From contig CAYYVN010000008.1 of the NCBI GenBank assembly GCA_964475165.1, forward strand, positions 1 through 64,000: a DNA stretch of 64,000 nucleotides, in the 5' to 3' direction. This DNA is from CAYUHK01 sp964475165. GTDB lineage: Bacteria; Verrucomicrobiota; Kiritimatiellia; JAAZAB01. The notes under the pieces were generated by a model that did no database searches, had not been told where the DNA came from, and saw only the letters and a list, made by a program, of their open reading frames with translations. The position numbers and the translations under genes were made by a program. This document shows, piece after piece, positions 25,185 through 34,367 of the stretch (position 1 is its first letter; every line of letters begins with the position of its first letter).

Positions 25185-26521
25185 TGAAAAAATATCCAAC
25201 AGCATTGATCCTGGGCTTAGCGGCCAGCGGCGAGGCTGCCGCTCGGCTCTTGCTGGCTGAGGGCAGCAAGGTGTGGATTGCTGATCTTCAAGATGGCGAA
25301 GTCCAGCGCCAGCGCGCCGCCCAGCTCGAAGCGCTGGGGGCCATGGTTAGCCTGGGCCGCCCGGAACTGCCGGCGGGCGTCTATTCGATCTGCATTGTGA
25401 GCCCGGGCATTCCCGTGCATTCGGCCTGGGTCATGGCCTTGCGCCGTCGCGGCGTGCCGGTGATATCCGAATTGGAATTGGGGTGGAGTAGGGCGTCTTG
25501 TCCGGTGCTGGCGATTTCGGGTTCCAATGGTAAAAGCACGCTGGTGAAACTATGTGCGGACGCCTTGCGCTGCGCCGGGCATCGCGTTGCCATCGCTGGC
25601 AATTATGGCCCGCCCGTCTCACGGGTGGTCAGGGAAGCGGAGCCTTACGATTGGCTGGTGCTGGAAGTGAGTTCCTTTCAACTGGAAACCGTGCGCGCCT
25701 TTCGGCCAGCGGTAGCGGTGCTCTTGAACCTGTATCCCAATCACCTGGATCGGCATGGGGATATGGCCCGTTATCAGGGGTTAAAAACGCGTCTTTTCCG
25801 CTGCCTGCAAGCTGAAGATAGCGGCGTCTTGCCGGATACCTTGGCGGCAGATCTCAGTGGGCGTCTGGCATCACCTAATCGCTGGTTGACCTTTGGCGCG
25901 ACGTCCGCCGCCGATGTTTGCTATCAGGCCGGGCGCCTCACTAATCGCCTCTCCTCTCAGAAGATTTCATTGGCCGATACGCTGATGGCCAACGAGGTGC
26001 TGGGTCTGACCGCCGCCGCCGCCGGCGCCGCGCTCACGGCCTGTGGCGTATCCATGACGGCTCTGCAAGAAGCCTTGCACGCCTTCCAGCCGCTGGCGCA
26101 TCGCATGCAAACGGTGGCTATCCACCGGCAGGTGCGCTTCGTGGATGATTCCAAGGCCACCAATCTGGCCGCGCTGCTGGCAGCCTTAAAGATGAGTTCC
26201 GCGCCGGTGCGCCTGATTACGGGCGGTCAGCCGAAGGGTGAGTCCTACGCTGAAGCGCGCCCGCTCTTGGCCGAGAAGGTGGCGGCCGTCTATCTCATCG
26301 GCAGCGCCGCTGACACAATGGCGGCCGCCTGGCAGGATATCGTCGCCTGCCATTTGAGCCGCACCCTGGAGCAAGCCTTCCAGCTGGCCTGGACGCAGGC
26401 CCAGCCCGGCGACACCATTTTATTATCGCCGGCCTGTGCCAGTTTCGATCAATTCAAGGATTTCGAGGAGCGTGGCGCACGCTTTGCGGCCGCGGTTCAA
26501 GTGCTAGTCGAAAAAACATAA
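25184..26521 (+). CDS. murD: UDP-MurNAc-L-alanine: D-glutamate ligase
   Basis: 445 residues. Cytoplasmic ligase adding D-glutamate to UDP-MurNAc-L-alanine. The N-terminal Rossmann-like part (LGLAASGEAAARLL) is followed by the P-loop ISGSNGKSTLVKL, NLYPNHLDRHG and VDDSKATNLAALLAAL; the C-terminal LSPACASFDQFKDFEERG is typical. It is the last gene of the tightly packed mur block: the next gene has its own candidate promoter 6 bases downstream. Confidence 0.96.
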   Translation: MKKYPTALILGLAASGEAAARLLLAEGSKVWIADLQDGEVQRQRAAQLEALGAMVSLGRPELPAGVYSICIVSPGIPVHSAWVMALRRRGVPVISELELGWSRASCPVLAISGSNGKSTLVKLCADALRCAGHRVAIAGNYGPPVSRVVREAEPYDWLVLEVSSFQLETVRAFRPAVAVLLNLYPNHLDRHGDMARYQGLKTRLFRCLQAEDSGVLPDTLAADLSGRLASPNRWLTFGATSAADVCYQAGRLTNRLSSQKISLADTLMANEVLGLTAAAAGAALTACGVSMTALQEALHAFQPLAHRMQTVAIHRQVRFVDDSKATNLAALLAALKMSSAPVRLITGGQPKGESYAEARPLLAEKVAAVYLIGSAADTMAAAWQDIVACHLSRTLEQAFQLAWTQAQPGDTILLSPACASFDQFKDFEERGARFAAAVQVLVEKT

Positions 26522-26527
26522 AGAAGC

Positions 26528-26556
26528 TTGACAAGCCCCCAGGCTTTTTCAATAGT
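26528..26556 (+). promoter_or_regulatory. Candidate sigma70 promoter of the LysM lipoprotein gene
   Basis: TTGACA (26528-26533), 17-base spacer, AATAGT (26551-26556, four of six consensus bases). The perfect -35 lies just after the murD stop, so the LysM/ftsW pair can be transcribed independently of the upstream cluster. The expected 5' leader is about 40 bases and includes AAGGAG before the ATG. Confidence 0.55.
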
Positions 26557-26604
26557 GCATGGTGAGTTTAACTATCAGGGGCATTCTTCAGATAAGGAGC
26601 TGTT

Positions 26605-27438
26605 ATGAAAACCTTGGGCTTGGTTGTGGTCGTCGCCGCTCTGCATTGCGCGGTGCTTGGTTCGGTATTTTTCATTTCCGGATGCGGCACCACCCCTAAA
26701 GCCGAAACAACTTCCTTGCTGCCGGCTATGCCTTCACCCACAGCTCCGCAAAAGCCGTCGGCACCGGTGGCGCCTGCGCCGCCCGAGGTTAAGCTGCCCG
26801 GCACGGGTGGTGAATATATCGTGCAGCCGGGTGATTCCATCTCGGTGATCGCGCGCCGCTGCCACGTCACCCAAGCGGAATTGATCGCCGTTAATCGCTT
26901 AAGCGATCCCAATAAAATTCGGGCTGGTCAGAAGCTGATTCTGCCGGCGAGCGGCACGGCGCCGTCCGTGGCCGCACCCAGCAAGCCGGTGGCCAAAGCC
27001 AAACCGAAAGTGGAAGCGCCTGTCGTGGTGGCGGGTGCCAATGAATATGTGGTGCAGCCCGGCGATAATCTCTCCAAGATCGCCGCGCGCCATGGCGTCA
27101 AAGTCAGTGCTTTGCGCGAAGCCAATAAACTGCAGAGCGATAAGCTGCTGATCAATCAGAAGCTGATCATTCCGCCCGCGCCCAGCGCCGCCCCGGCGGA
27201 GCCGCCGGCGCCGCTGGCGACCCCCGCGCCGGAGCCGGAAACAAATCTGCCGGCAGTCGAATCTCAGTCCGATACCAGCACGTTGACCGGCTCTGGCATT
27301 GTACATCTGGTGCTCCCGGATGAGGATTTGATTTCCATTGCCAAGCTCTATGCGGTGACCGTTGAAGAAATTGCCGAGTTGAATCAACTTTCCTTGGATC
27401 GCCCGCTGCAAGCTGGCCAACGCCTGAAGATTCCTTGA
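26605..27438 (+). CDS. Lipoprotein with three LysM domains
   Basis: 277 residues. The signal peptide ends ISGC, a good lipobox (Cys about 30), so the protein is probably lipid-anchored in the periplasm. Three LysM modules follow, separated by Pro/Ala linkers: YIVQPGDSISVIARRC (about 72-115), YVVQPGDNLSKIAARHG (about 148-192) and HLVLPDEDLISIAKLYAVTV (about 233-277). LysM modules bind the glycan of peptidoglycan. No catalytic domain is attached. Its place between murD and ftsW suggests a role in wall synthesis or septation; that is inference. Confidence 0.88.
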   Translation: MKTLGLVVVVAALHCAVLGSVFFISGCGTTPKAETTSLLPAMPSPTAPQKPSAPVAPAPPEVKLPGTGGEYIVQPGDSISVIARRCHVTQAELIAVNRLSDPNKIRAGQKLILPASGTAPSVAAPSKPVAKAKPKVEAPVVVAGANEYVVQPGDNLSKIAARHGVKVSALREANKLQSDKLLINQKLIIPPAPSAAPAEPPAPLATPAPEPETNLPAVESQSDTSTLTGSGIVHLVLPDEDLISIAKLYAVTVEEIAELNQLSLDRPLQAGQRLKIP

Positions 27439-27553
27439 GCACGGCCGGCCAGCAGCATACGCTGCCGAGATTCCGGTACTGGCCCGGACGCCTGACTGGC
27501 GGCTGGGGCGCTTTCTACGGGTATGGACGAGAGGATCGGGCGCGATTTTGGGT

Positions 27554-28693
27554 ATGTGGAAAACACCCACCGTTCTGATTGTCATCGTTTTGACGCTGTT
27601 GGCCGTTGGCGTGGTGATGCTGGCCAGCACCAGCGCCATCAAGGCCTTGGCCTTGTATGATGATCCAGATTACTTCGTCAAACACCAAATAGTCTGGCTG
27701 CTTTTGGCCCTGATCATAGGGGTCTTAGCCTCCCGGATCGATTATCATCGCTGGCGCTATTTAGCCATACCCTTGCTGCTCTTCACGCTGGCGCTGCTGA
27801 TCCTGGTTTTGCTGCCGGGCATCGGCGTCAAAATTGGCGGTAGCCGGCGCTGGCTGCATTGTGGACCGATCGGTTTTCAACCTTCCGAACTGGGCAAATT
27901 TTCCTTGGTCCTGATCCTGGCCTGGTGGATGGCGCGGGAGCAGCGGCACATCCGGCTGTTTGTGCGCGGCGCCTTGATCCCCGCCTTGCTGATGGGCATG
28001 ATCTTGGGCTTGATCTTTGTGGAGCCGGATTTTGGCACCACTTTTCTCTCAGCCTGTGTGGGCCTGGCCATCCTCTTTTTGGGCGGCACGCGGGTTTTTT
28101 ACCTGGGCATTTTCTCGACGGTGGGCTTGACGGGATTCATGCTGGCCTTGATGCATAATGAGGTGCGGCTGCAACGCATTCTGGCCTTCCGTGATCCCGA
28201 AAGATATGCCCAGACCTTTGCTTACCAATTGAATAAATCCATTGATGCCTTTGTGGCTGGCGGCGGGACAGGCGTGGGGTTGGGGGCCAGCATTCAGAAA
28301 CATTTTTATCTGCCGGAAGCGCATACCGATTTCATCTTTGCGATCATCGGCGAGGAACTGGGCATTATGGCTACCTTGCTGATTTTGCTCTTATTTGCTG
28401 GCATCTTGATCTGCGGCCTGCGCATCAGCTGGCGGGCCCCGGATATCTTTGGCCGCCTGCTGGCCTTTGGGTTAACGATGATGATAGCCTTGCAGGCCAT
28501 GTATAATATAGCGGTGGTCACGGGGTGTATACCCACCAAGGGCTTGCCTCTGCCCTTTATCAGTTATGGCGGCTCGAGCCTGGTGACTTCGCTGCTGGGC
28601 GTGGGGGTGCTCATTAATATCGCCCTGCATGCCGGCGAGCGGCCGGCGCATCAAGAGACGCGTCTCACCAAGGATCGTCTGCATCGTTTCTAG
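27554..28693 (+). CDS. ftsW: SEDS-family septal peptidoglycan polymerase FtsW
   Basis: 379 residues with about ten membrane helices. Family motifs are GGSRRWLHCGPIGFQPSELG and FVEPDFGTTFL near the middle, FAIIGEELGI, and TKGLPLPFISYGGSSLV near the C-terminus. SEDS proteins polymerise lipid II with a partner PBP; ftsI in the same cluster makes FtsW more likely than RodA. The ATG at 27554 is preferred over a TTG two codons upstream. Its stop shares a CTAG tetranucleotide with the stop of the convergent gene. Confidence 0.92.
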   Translation: MWKTPTVLIVIVLTLLAVGVVMLASTSAIKALALYDDPDYFVKHQIVWLLLALIIGVLASRIDYHRWRYLAIPLLLFTLALLILVLLPGIGVKIGGSRRWLHCGPIGFQPSELGKFSLVLILAWWMAREQRHIRLFVRGALIPALLMGMILGLIFVEPDFGTTFLSACVGLAILFLGGTRVFYLGIFSTVGLTGFMLALMHNEVRLQRILAFRDPERYAQTFAYQLNKSIDAFVAGGGTGVGLGASIQKHFYLPEAHTDFIFAIIGEELGIMATLLILLLFAGILICGLRISWRAPDIFGRLLAFGLTMMIALQAMYNIAVVTGCIPTKGLPLPFISYGGSSLVTSLLGVGVLINIALHAGERPAHQETRLTKDRLHRF

Positions 28694-30771
28694 CTTGGCG
28701 CTCTCGGCTGCAGGGTGGCGTTCAGTGCAGCTGGCCCGGGTCTACGGGCTTGGGCCAGCATGGCGAGTAAGAGCAGAGCTATCAGCCCGCCATAGGCCAA
28801 GACCAGCACCGGCAGCCAAGCGGGGCCTAAAATCCCCGCGTGGATCAATGCCAGCCGCCGCATGATTTCCCCAGGCGCATGGGTGTAAGCCCATTGCACG
28901 GCGGCGATGGCGAAGGTGCCATGGAACTCGGTGAGAGCGAACAGGCCCCCGAGCCAGGCTGTTCCAATGATCCAGAGCCGGGGCAGTCGCCAACCGGAAG
29001 CGGCTTTGAGCGTTAAAGCCAAGAAGGGTAGAAAGGCCGGCATGACATAATAGGCTGGTGTGAGGATGGTGCCATAAGCGGCTCGGGAAGATAAAGCATG
29101 CGCATAAGCTCCCCAGAAGGTGGTCCCGCTGACGATCAGGCAGAGGGCGATCAGCGGCGCGCAGCTTGGATCCCATCCGCGCCGCCGCCCGCTGATTATC
29201 CAGAAGATGCCGCCAGCGCTAAAGATGAGCATGCTATAAAAATAGCAGCGCTGCAGGACGAGTGATGGCTTGAGAAACAGCCATCCACCGGTCCAAAGAT
29301 TATCCCTGATCATACGCAGGATAAAAAAATCCCAGAGATCGGCCAGGCGCACGGCCGCCAGTACATCGGCCCAGCCTTTACCGGCCTTGAGCAGGACCAT
29401 GCCTTCCTGGCCGGGAATCGCCAGGCCGTAGGCGGCCATATTCTGGGCCCAGAGCGGAGCGGCCAGCGCGAGGCAGGGCAGGGTCGTCAGAGCCATGGCC
29501 AGCCCGGCCAGGCGCCAGCTTATCCGACCCGCCCAGCCGAGGTAGGCATAGAATAATAGTGCGGCCGGCAGCCAGGCGAACACATTGGCGCGTACCCAAA
29601 CCCCGATCCCCAAGAGCAATCCGACTGCCAGGGCCCTGGTCAGCTGCCCGGTGCGCCGGGGGGAGGCTAGCGCCGCAAAAATCAGCGCAGTTATGCAAAG
29701 CGCCATAGCATCGCTGGCCACCCGTACGGCGTAGTTCAAATACATAGGGGCCAGACTAACCACCAGGGCCACGGCCATAGCCTGAGCTTGGGTTCGGAAC
29801 AGCTGGCGCAAGGGGAGGAGATAAAAGGTGAGCGCCAAAGCTGCCAAGAGAAGACTAACGCCTCGCACAAGATAAACGGCCAGGCGGAACCCATCTGCTT
29901 GGAGCACTCGGGCAAACAATGGAGCTAACAGTCTGTAGTAGAGGGGTGGATGAAAGGCGGCCGAGAGCATGACCCGCTGGGAATCGTCGGGTGGCGTGGC
30001 GGCCGCGGTCCAAAAATCCTGGTAGCGCCTGGCGCCCATCAGCTTGAGTTGTTGCCAGCCATAGGTGGAATGGGGGTTGGCGACCAGATCGGCATAGAGC
30101 GTGGTGGGGATGGTGTCCAGGCCGTATTGTGGCAGCCGCTGCTGTTCGTTCAAAAACACCAAATAGGCGATATGCTGATGCTCGTCGTATCCTTCCAGCG
30201 GCGGGTAAACGCTTAGCAGGATAAGACCGCGCAGGATGAAGAGCAGGCCGACGGCTGCGCAAAAAATGCGCCATGAAAAAAAATGCGCCAGCCGCCAGCG
30301 AGCGCTGAAACGGTCGCCGGCGGCCAGGAATCCCGACCACCATCGGCTCAGGCGCCGGCGCAATCCGATGAACAGTAGGACGCTGCCAACACCAAGGATG
30401 ATTAGCCCGGCGCGTTGGCGTGTTTTATGCCGCAGCTGGTGTGCCTCCGGCGAATTGCTGAGCGCGGAGATGAGCCACTTTTCATTTTGGCCCGCGTACA
30501 GCAGGGCGTGCGTGTAGGTCTCCAAACCGGAAGGATCCGGCTCCCGCTGCAGGATTTTCAGATAATGCTGCCTGATGATCTTATGCGCCGCCAGAGTGGC
30601 GGGCGCGTCAGTGATCTCTGGCGCTGGCTCGGTCGTGCCAGCGGCGCCCAAGCAGCAGCCTGCGATCAACCCGGCCAGCGCCAGGGTCACTAAAACCCTT
30701 CGTAAATGGCCGCCAGATGATCTAACTTGCATGAGATAGTCATCCGCAACTTGGCTTGTTGACCCAGCCAT
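28690..30771 (-). CDS. DUF4214-like domain fused to a GT-C-type polytopic membrane protein
   Basis: 693 residues from the ATG at 30771. An N-terminal hydrophobic segment with a lipobox-like LIAGC is followed by a DUF4214-like module (HYLKILQREPDPSGLETY, about residues 70-120). About ten or more membrane helices then fill the rest. An early periplasmic loop holds YPPLEGYDEHQHIAYLVF, resembling the acidic catalytic loop of GT-C glycosyltransferases and DUF2142 proteins. A role in glycan transfer from a polyprenyl donor is plausible but not shown. The frame is open further upstream, but a longer start would overlap the flavodiiron gene. No strong ribosome binding site is seen; an alternative ATG lies at 30732. 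Confidence 0.75.
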   Translation of the reverse strand: MAGSTSQVADDYLMQVRSSGGHLRRVLVTLALAGLIAGCCLGAAGTTEPAPEITDAPATLAAHKIIRQHYLKILQREPDPSGLETYTHALLYAGQNEKWLISALSNSPEAHQLRHKTRQRAGLIILGVGSVLLFIGLRRRLSRWWSGFLAAGDRFSARWRLAHFFSWRIFCAAVGLLFILRGLILLSVYPPLEGYDEHQHIAYLVFLNEQQRLPQYGLDTIPTTLYADLVANPHSTYGWQQLKLMGARRYQDFWTAAATPPDDSQRVMLSAAFHPPLYYRLLAPLFARVLQADGFRLAVYLVRGVSLLLAALALTFYLLPLRQLFRTQAQAMAVALVVSLAPMYLNYAVRVASDAMALCITALIFAALASPRRTGQLTRALAVGLLLGIGVWVRANVFAWLPAALLFYAYLGWAGRISWRLAGLAMALTTLPCLALAAPLWAQNMAAYGLAIPGQEGMVLLKAGKGWADVLAAVRLADLWDFFILRMIRDNLWTGGWLFLKPSLVLQRCYFYSMLIFSAGGIFWIISGRRRGWDPSCAPLIALCLIVSGTTFWGAYAHALSSRAAYGTILTPAYYVMPAFLPFLALTLKAASGWRLPRLWIIGTAWLGGLFALTEFHGTFAIAAVQWAYTHAPGEIMRRLALIHAGILGPAWLPVLVLAYGGLIALLLLAMLAQARRPGPAALNATLQPRAPS

Positions 30772-30791
30772 TCTGGTGACTGGTCGGAGTT

Positions 30792-31961
30792 TCAGATGGT
30801 CATATGCTTGGCTTGGATGGCATCGGCCAGGGCATCCATTTGGGCCAGCGTGGCGGCGGCTGGCGCCCCCTTGCAGAGCACGCTGCCTAAAAGCTCCACC
30901 TTCAGATTGGGGATCAGGCCCGCGAGCTGTTCCACGGCCTTGGTGCCCCAACCGTAGGAGCCGATGATGGCGGCATATTTCAGCTTAGGTCGTAGAGCAT
31001 TGGCCAGATGCGCGGCCGCGAAGACATGAGGATGCGGTCCCCAATGCACCGTGGGCGTGCCGATGACCAGCGTGGCCGCATCCACCAGGGCCATGGCCAG
31101 CTTACCGATATCGGTACTGGCCAGCTCGAATTTCTGGACGCTGACGCCGCGCTTGGCCAGGGCGGCCACCAAATGATCCACCATGATCTCCGTGCTGCCA
31201 TGCATGGAGATATAGGGGATGACCACCAGATTGGCCGCCCGCTCGGAAACCCAGTTTCGATAGGCGGCTAGGATATGTTGCGGTTGATCATGGAGGGGAC
31301 CATGGCTAGGGGCGATCAGATCGAAATTCAGATTATCGATTTTCTGTAGATGCCCCTGGATCGCTTGCCGAAAAGGCATCATGATCTCCGCATAGTAGCG
31401 CTTGGCAGCCTCCAGGATATAGGGGTCATGGCCGGCATAGAGGCCGGACATAGCCATATGCGAGCCCAGGAAGTCACAAGTGAATAAGAGCCGGTCTTCC
31501 GGCAGATGAGCCAGCATGGTCTCGGGCCAATGCACCCAGGGGGTATGCAGGAAGCGCAGCGTTTTGCCTCCCAGGGCGATGCTCTCACCATCGGCTACCG
31601 TCTGAATACGTTGGGCTGGTAGCGCCAGATGCTCCATCAGCAAATCCTTGGCCTTGGGCGAACAGAGCACTGTGGCTGCTGGATATTTTTCCAGGATTAA
31701 AGGGATGCTGCCCGAGTGATCCTGTTCGGCATGCAAGGAAACCACGTAATCAATCTGCGGGATATGCTCCAGGCGCCGCTTCAGGATTGAGGCCATACTG
31801 GGGTCGACTGAGTCTATCAGGGCTATCTTCTCCGAGCCCTGCACCAGGTAGGCGTTATAGCTGGTGCCATCCGGTAGAGGGATCAAGGAATCAAACAAGC
31901 GCCGATTCCAATCCACTGCTCCCACCCACTGCACGCCCTTGCGTATTTCTATTGGTTGCAT
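30792..31961 (-). CDS. Flavodiiron protein (FprA type)
   Basis: 389 residues. An N-terminal metallo-beta-lactamase-fold diiron domain (about 1-245) carries ligands HAEQDH, WVHWPETM, TCDFLGSH and APSHGP. The C-terminal flavodoxin domain (about 255-389) has ISMHGSTE for FMN binding and GSYGWGTKAVEQL. Such cytoplasmic enzymes reduce O2 to water and/or NO to N2O in anaerobes. No rubredoxin domain is fused, so electrons must come from a separate donor. GGGAGAG precedes the ATG. A peroxiredoxin gene lies immediately upstream on the same strand, suggesting an oxidative-stress pair. Confidence 0.93.
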   Translation of the reverse strand: MQPIEIRKGVQWVGAVDWNRRLFDSLIPLPDGTSYNAYLVQGSEKIALIDSVDPSMASILKRRLEHIPQIDYVVSLHAEQDHSGSIPLILEKYPAATVLCSPKAKDLLMEHLALPAQRIQTVADGESIALGGKTLRFLHTPWVHWPETMLAHLPEDRLLFTCDFLGSHMAMSGLYAGHDPYILEAAKRYYAEIMMPFRQAIQGHLQKIDNLNFDLIAPSHGPLHDQPQHILAAYRNWVSERAANLVVIPYISMHGSTEIMVDHLVAALAKRGVSVQKFELASTDIGKLAMALVDAATLVIGTPTVHWGPHPHVFAAAHLANALRPKLKYAAIIGSYGWGTKAVEQLAGLIPNLKVELLGSVLCKGAPAAATLAQMDALADAIQAKHMTI

Positions 31962-32103
31962 AGGTCTCTCCCTTGGCGGATGATGATTTTTTAGGCGCTG
32001 GGCAACACAATCTAGGGCAGGCTGCCCCGGGCACCTGAGCGGCAAGCGGCAGCCGCGTGTTTAGACGCCGCTGCCGCTTGTGATGCTCAGTAGGTTTTAC
32101 GGT

Positions 32104-32787
32104 TTATTTTGAGCGCGGGCATTTCTTGAAGCACATGAACCAGTCCAGGCAGGTCACATCCGGATCTTGTTGTTGGGTGCGATCCTTGGCCAGACCGCAG
32201 GATCCGGGCGGCGGTACGATGACATCGTCGCCTGGCTGCCAGTTAGCCGGTGTGGCCACGCCATGTTCATCGGAGGTCTGCATGGCGATCAGCAGCCGCA
32301 TCACTTCAGCCATGTGGCGGCCATTCGAGAGGGGATAATAGAGGATCGCCCGCACGATTGACTTAGGATCAATGATGAATACCGCCCGCACAGCCTGAGT
32401 GCTGCTGGCGCCCGGCTGCAGCATGCCGAAGGCTTTGGAGACATCCATCTTGAGATCTTCGATTACCGGGAAGTTGATTTCGACATTCTTCATGCCCTTG
32501 TAAGCGATTTTCTCTTTGATGGTCAACAGCCACGCGATATGCGCGTAGATACTATCGATGGAAAGCCCCAACAACTTGCAGTTGCGCTTGGCAAAATCAT
32601 CCTGCATTGAGGCAAAGGTCATGAATTCCGTCGTGCATACCGGCGTGAAATCGGCCGGATGCGAAAAGAACACGACCCAACTCCCCTCGTAATCCTGCGG
32701 GAAATTGATCTTGCCCTGGGTGGTGACGGCGGTGAACGCCGGTGCCTTGTCGCCGATTAACGGTAGACGCACTGTTTCTTCGCTCAT
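32104..32787 (-). CDS. Peroxiredoxin (AhpC/TSA, Prx6-like)
   Basis: 227 residues. Thiol peroxidase with the peroxidatic cysteine in HPADFTPVCTTEF (about residue 51), followed by LGLSIDSIYAHIAW and the C-terminal arm of the long Prx6-like form. The end carries more cysteines (CLDWFMCFKKC), as in archaeal-type long peroxiredoxins where they act in resolution. AAAGGAGA precedes the ATG. A perfect 9-base inverted repeat lies 32-63 bases upstream of the start. It probably forms an oxidative-stress unit with the flavodiiron gene downstream. Confidence 0.93.
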   Translation of the reverse strand: MSEETVRLPLIGDKAPAFTAVTTQGKINFPQDYEGSWVVFFSHPADFTPVCTTEFMTFASMQDDFAKRNCKLLGLSIDSIYAHIAWLLTIKEKIAYKGMKNVEINFPVIEDLKMDVSKAFGMLQPGASSTQAVRAVFIIDPKSIVRAILYYPLSNGRHMAEVMRLLIAMQTSDEHGVATPANWQPGDDVIVPPPGSCGLAKDRTQQQDPDVTCLDWFMCFKKCPRSK

Positions 32788-32818
32788 GCTCTATCTCCTT
32801 TTTGGCCTCGTTTGTTTT

Positions 32819-32850
32819 TTAAGCTGCTGCTGAGGCCTGCGGCAGCTTAA
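32819..32850. promoter_or_regulatory. Inverted repeat upstream of the peroxiredoxin gene
   Basis: TTAAGCTGC (32819-32827) and GCAGCTTAA (32842-32850) form a perfect 9-base inverted repeat with a 14-base centre. No T-run follows on either strand in terminator position, so an operator or leader hairpin is more likely. The intergenic region 32851-33074 shows nothing else I can name. Confidence 0.4.
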
Positions 32851-33074
32851 TATGTCAGGCACAGCGGAATTGCCCATGCCTGGCGATGCGATCCATGCGA
32901 GCGCCTGCTCGCAATTTAAAAACAGGCTAACATAATCCTGGCCAGATATCCAGCAATTCTATCAAGAGCTTGTGCTGCTGAACGGATCCTGCCCATAACT
33001 CTGAAGCTCCTCGCTCGTAGATTGTAAAGATTTATGCGTTTTTTTCTGCTGCGTCTGGCCCGGTTGCTGTTGCG

Positions 33075-34367
33075 CTAAGCATTAAGCGCCCCTGGTATGA
33101 TCGCTCCATGTTGCCGCAACAGGGCGTAGACATCCTCCAGCGGCAGTTCCTCCGGATCCAGCTCTTGCGCCGCGCTCAAGGCCGCCAGCGCGCCGGCCGC
33201 CTGACCGGTGGCCATACAAGTTGCTTGGACGCGTAAAGCTGAATTGGCCAGACGATCGCTGGCGAGGCAACGGCCGGCTACCAACAGATAATGGCTCTTA
33301 ACCGGCAGTAGCGCTCCGCGCGGCACAGTGGGCACCACTCCCTCGGCCAAAGGCTGGCATTGCACGCCCGATCCGGCTGCGCCGTGCAGGTCAATGGGAT
33401 AGAAAGCATAACAGAGGGCATCTTCCCATAGCCGACCGGATTGATAGTCTTGAACTGTCACGGTTTTTTTACCTTGGATGGTGATGGTTTCGCGCACGCC
33501 GCATTCGGGGGCCAGCTGTTCGATAACCAGTTGCTCCAACCCCGGTTGCTGGCGCAGAAAGCGATAGAGCCGCAAGAGGCTCTGGCGGGCTTGCAATTCC
33601 AGGCGACTCTTGCTCCGGCTGTCCCGGGCGTTGATGTTATAGATATGATTGGAGTTGAAGCCGTGGCTGGAGAGCCAGCGTTCGATATGGGGCCCGTGGG
33701 CGTTCCAGGATGCATCGGTGTAGGCCAGGCGTCCGGCGCGCACCTCGCCGTCGAAGGCCCGGTTGATGCTATCCAAATCGAGTTTTGCCAGATCATATCC
33801 GCCGACTCGATAGGCCAGGGTGGCCGGCTGGTTGGTCTCTGGCAGATTAAGCGGCAAGCCGGCCAGGGCGACGGCATTGGCATCGCCGGTGGCGTCGATC
33901 AAGACTTTGGCGCTATAGCGCAATAAGCCTTCCTTGGCGCAGAGGGTTATGCGCCATCCCGCGTGCTGGGTCCAGGGTTCCAGGTCGGCTAAGAGGGTAT
34001 GGAAGAGGATCTCAACTCCGGCCGCGCCGGCGGCCTCATCGCAGAGTGCCGCATAAAGGCTGGGATTAACGCGTATCTGGAGGCGGTCATGCGATTGGCG
34101 ATAAGCGGTGAAGTCGGGCAGGCTGTCGCCGGCTTCTCTCACGCACCGCTCGACTAACTCCCAGCCCAGGCCGGCGATGATCTGTCGACCCCAGGCATGG
34201 AAGAGGCCCGGGTAGTGCATGCCGGCGGAGGTGAGCGTGCCGCCCAGCAGGCCGGTTTTTTCCACAAGTAGGGTCCTGGCTCCGGCGCGCCCCGCCTGAA
34301 TGGCGGCTATCGTTCCGGCTGTTCCTCCACCGATAACAATTACATCATATGCTAGTGGCTCTTGCAT
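33075..34367 (-). CDS. FAD-dependent oxidoreductase (FAD_oxidored family)
   Basis: 430 residues. The N-terminus YDVIVIGGGTAGTIAAIQAG is a dinucleotide-binding GxGxxG fold followed by the FAD-ribose acidic residue (LLVEK) and GLLGGTLTSAG. The later LIDATGDANAVALAG and the C-terminal VAGRCLASDRLANSALR match FAD_oxidored proteins, a family common in Planctomycetes, Verrucomicrobia and relatives with mostly unknown substrates. Cytoplasmic by sequence: no signal peptide. It appears to be a single-gene unit. No clear ribosome binding site precedes the ATG. Confidence 0.85.
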   Translation of the reverse strand: MQEPLAYDVIVIGGGTAGTIAAIQAGRAGARTLLVEKTGLLGGTLTSAGMHYPGLFHAWGRQIIAGLGWELVERCVREAGDSLPDFTAYRQSHDRLQIRVNPSLYAALCDEAAGAAGVEILFHTLLADLEPWTQHAGWRITLCAKEGLLRYSAKVLIDATGDANAVALAGLPLNLPETNQPATLAYRVGGYDLAKLDLDSINRAFDGEVRAGRLAYTDASWNAHGPHIERWLSSHGFNSNHIYNINARDSRSKSRLELQARQSLLRLYRFLRQQPGLEQLVIEQLAPECGVRETITIQGKKTVTVQDYQSGRLWEDALCYAFYPIDLHGAAGSGVQCQPLAEGVVPTVPRGALLPVKSHYLLVAGRCLASDRLANSALRVQATCMATGQAAGALAALSAAQELDPEELPLEDVYALLRQHGAIIPGALNA

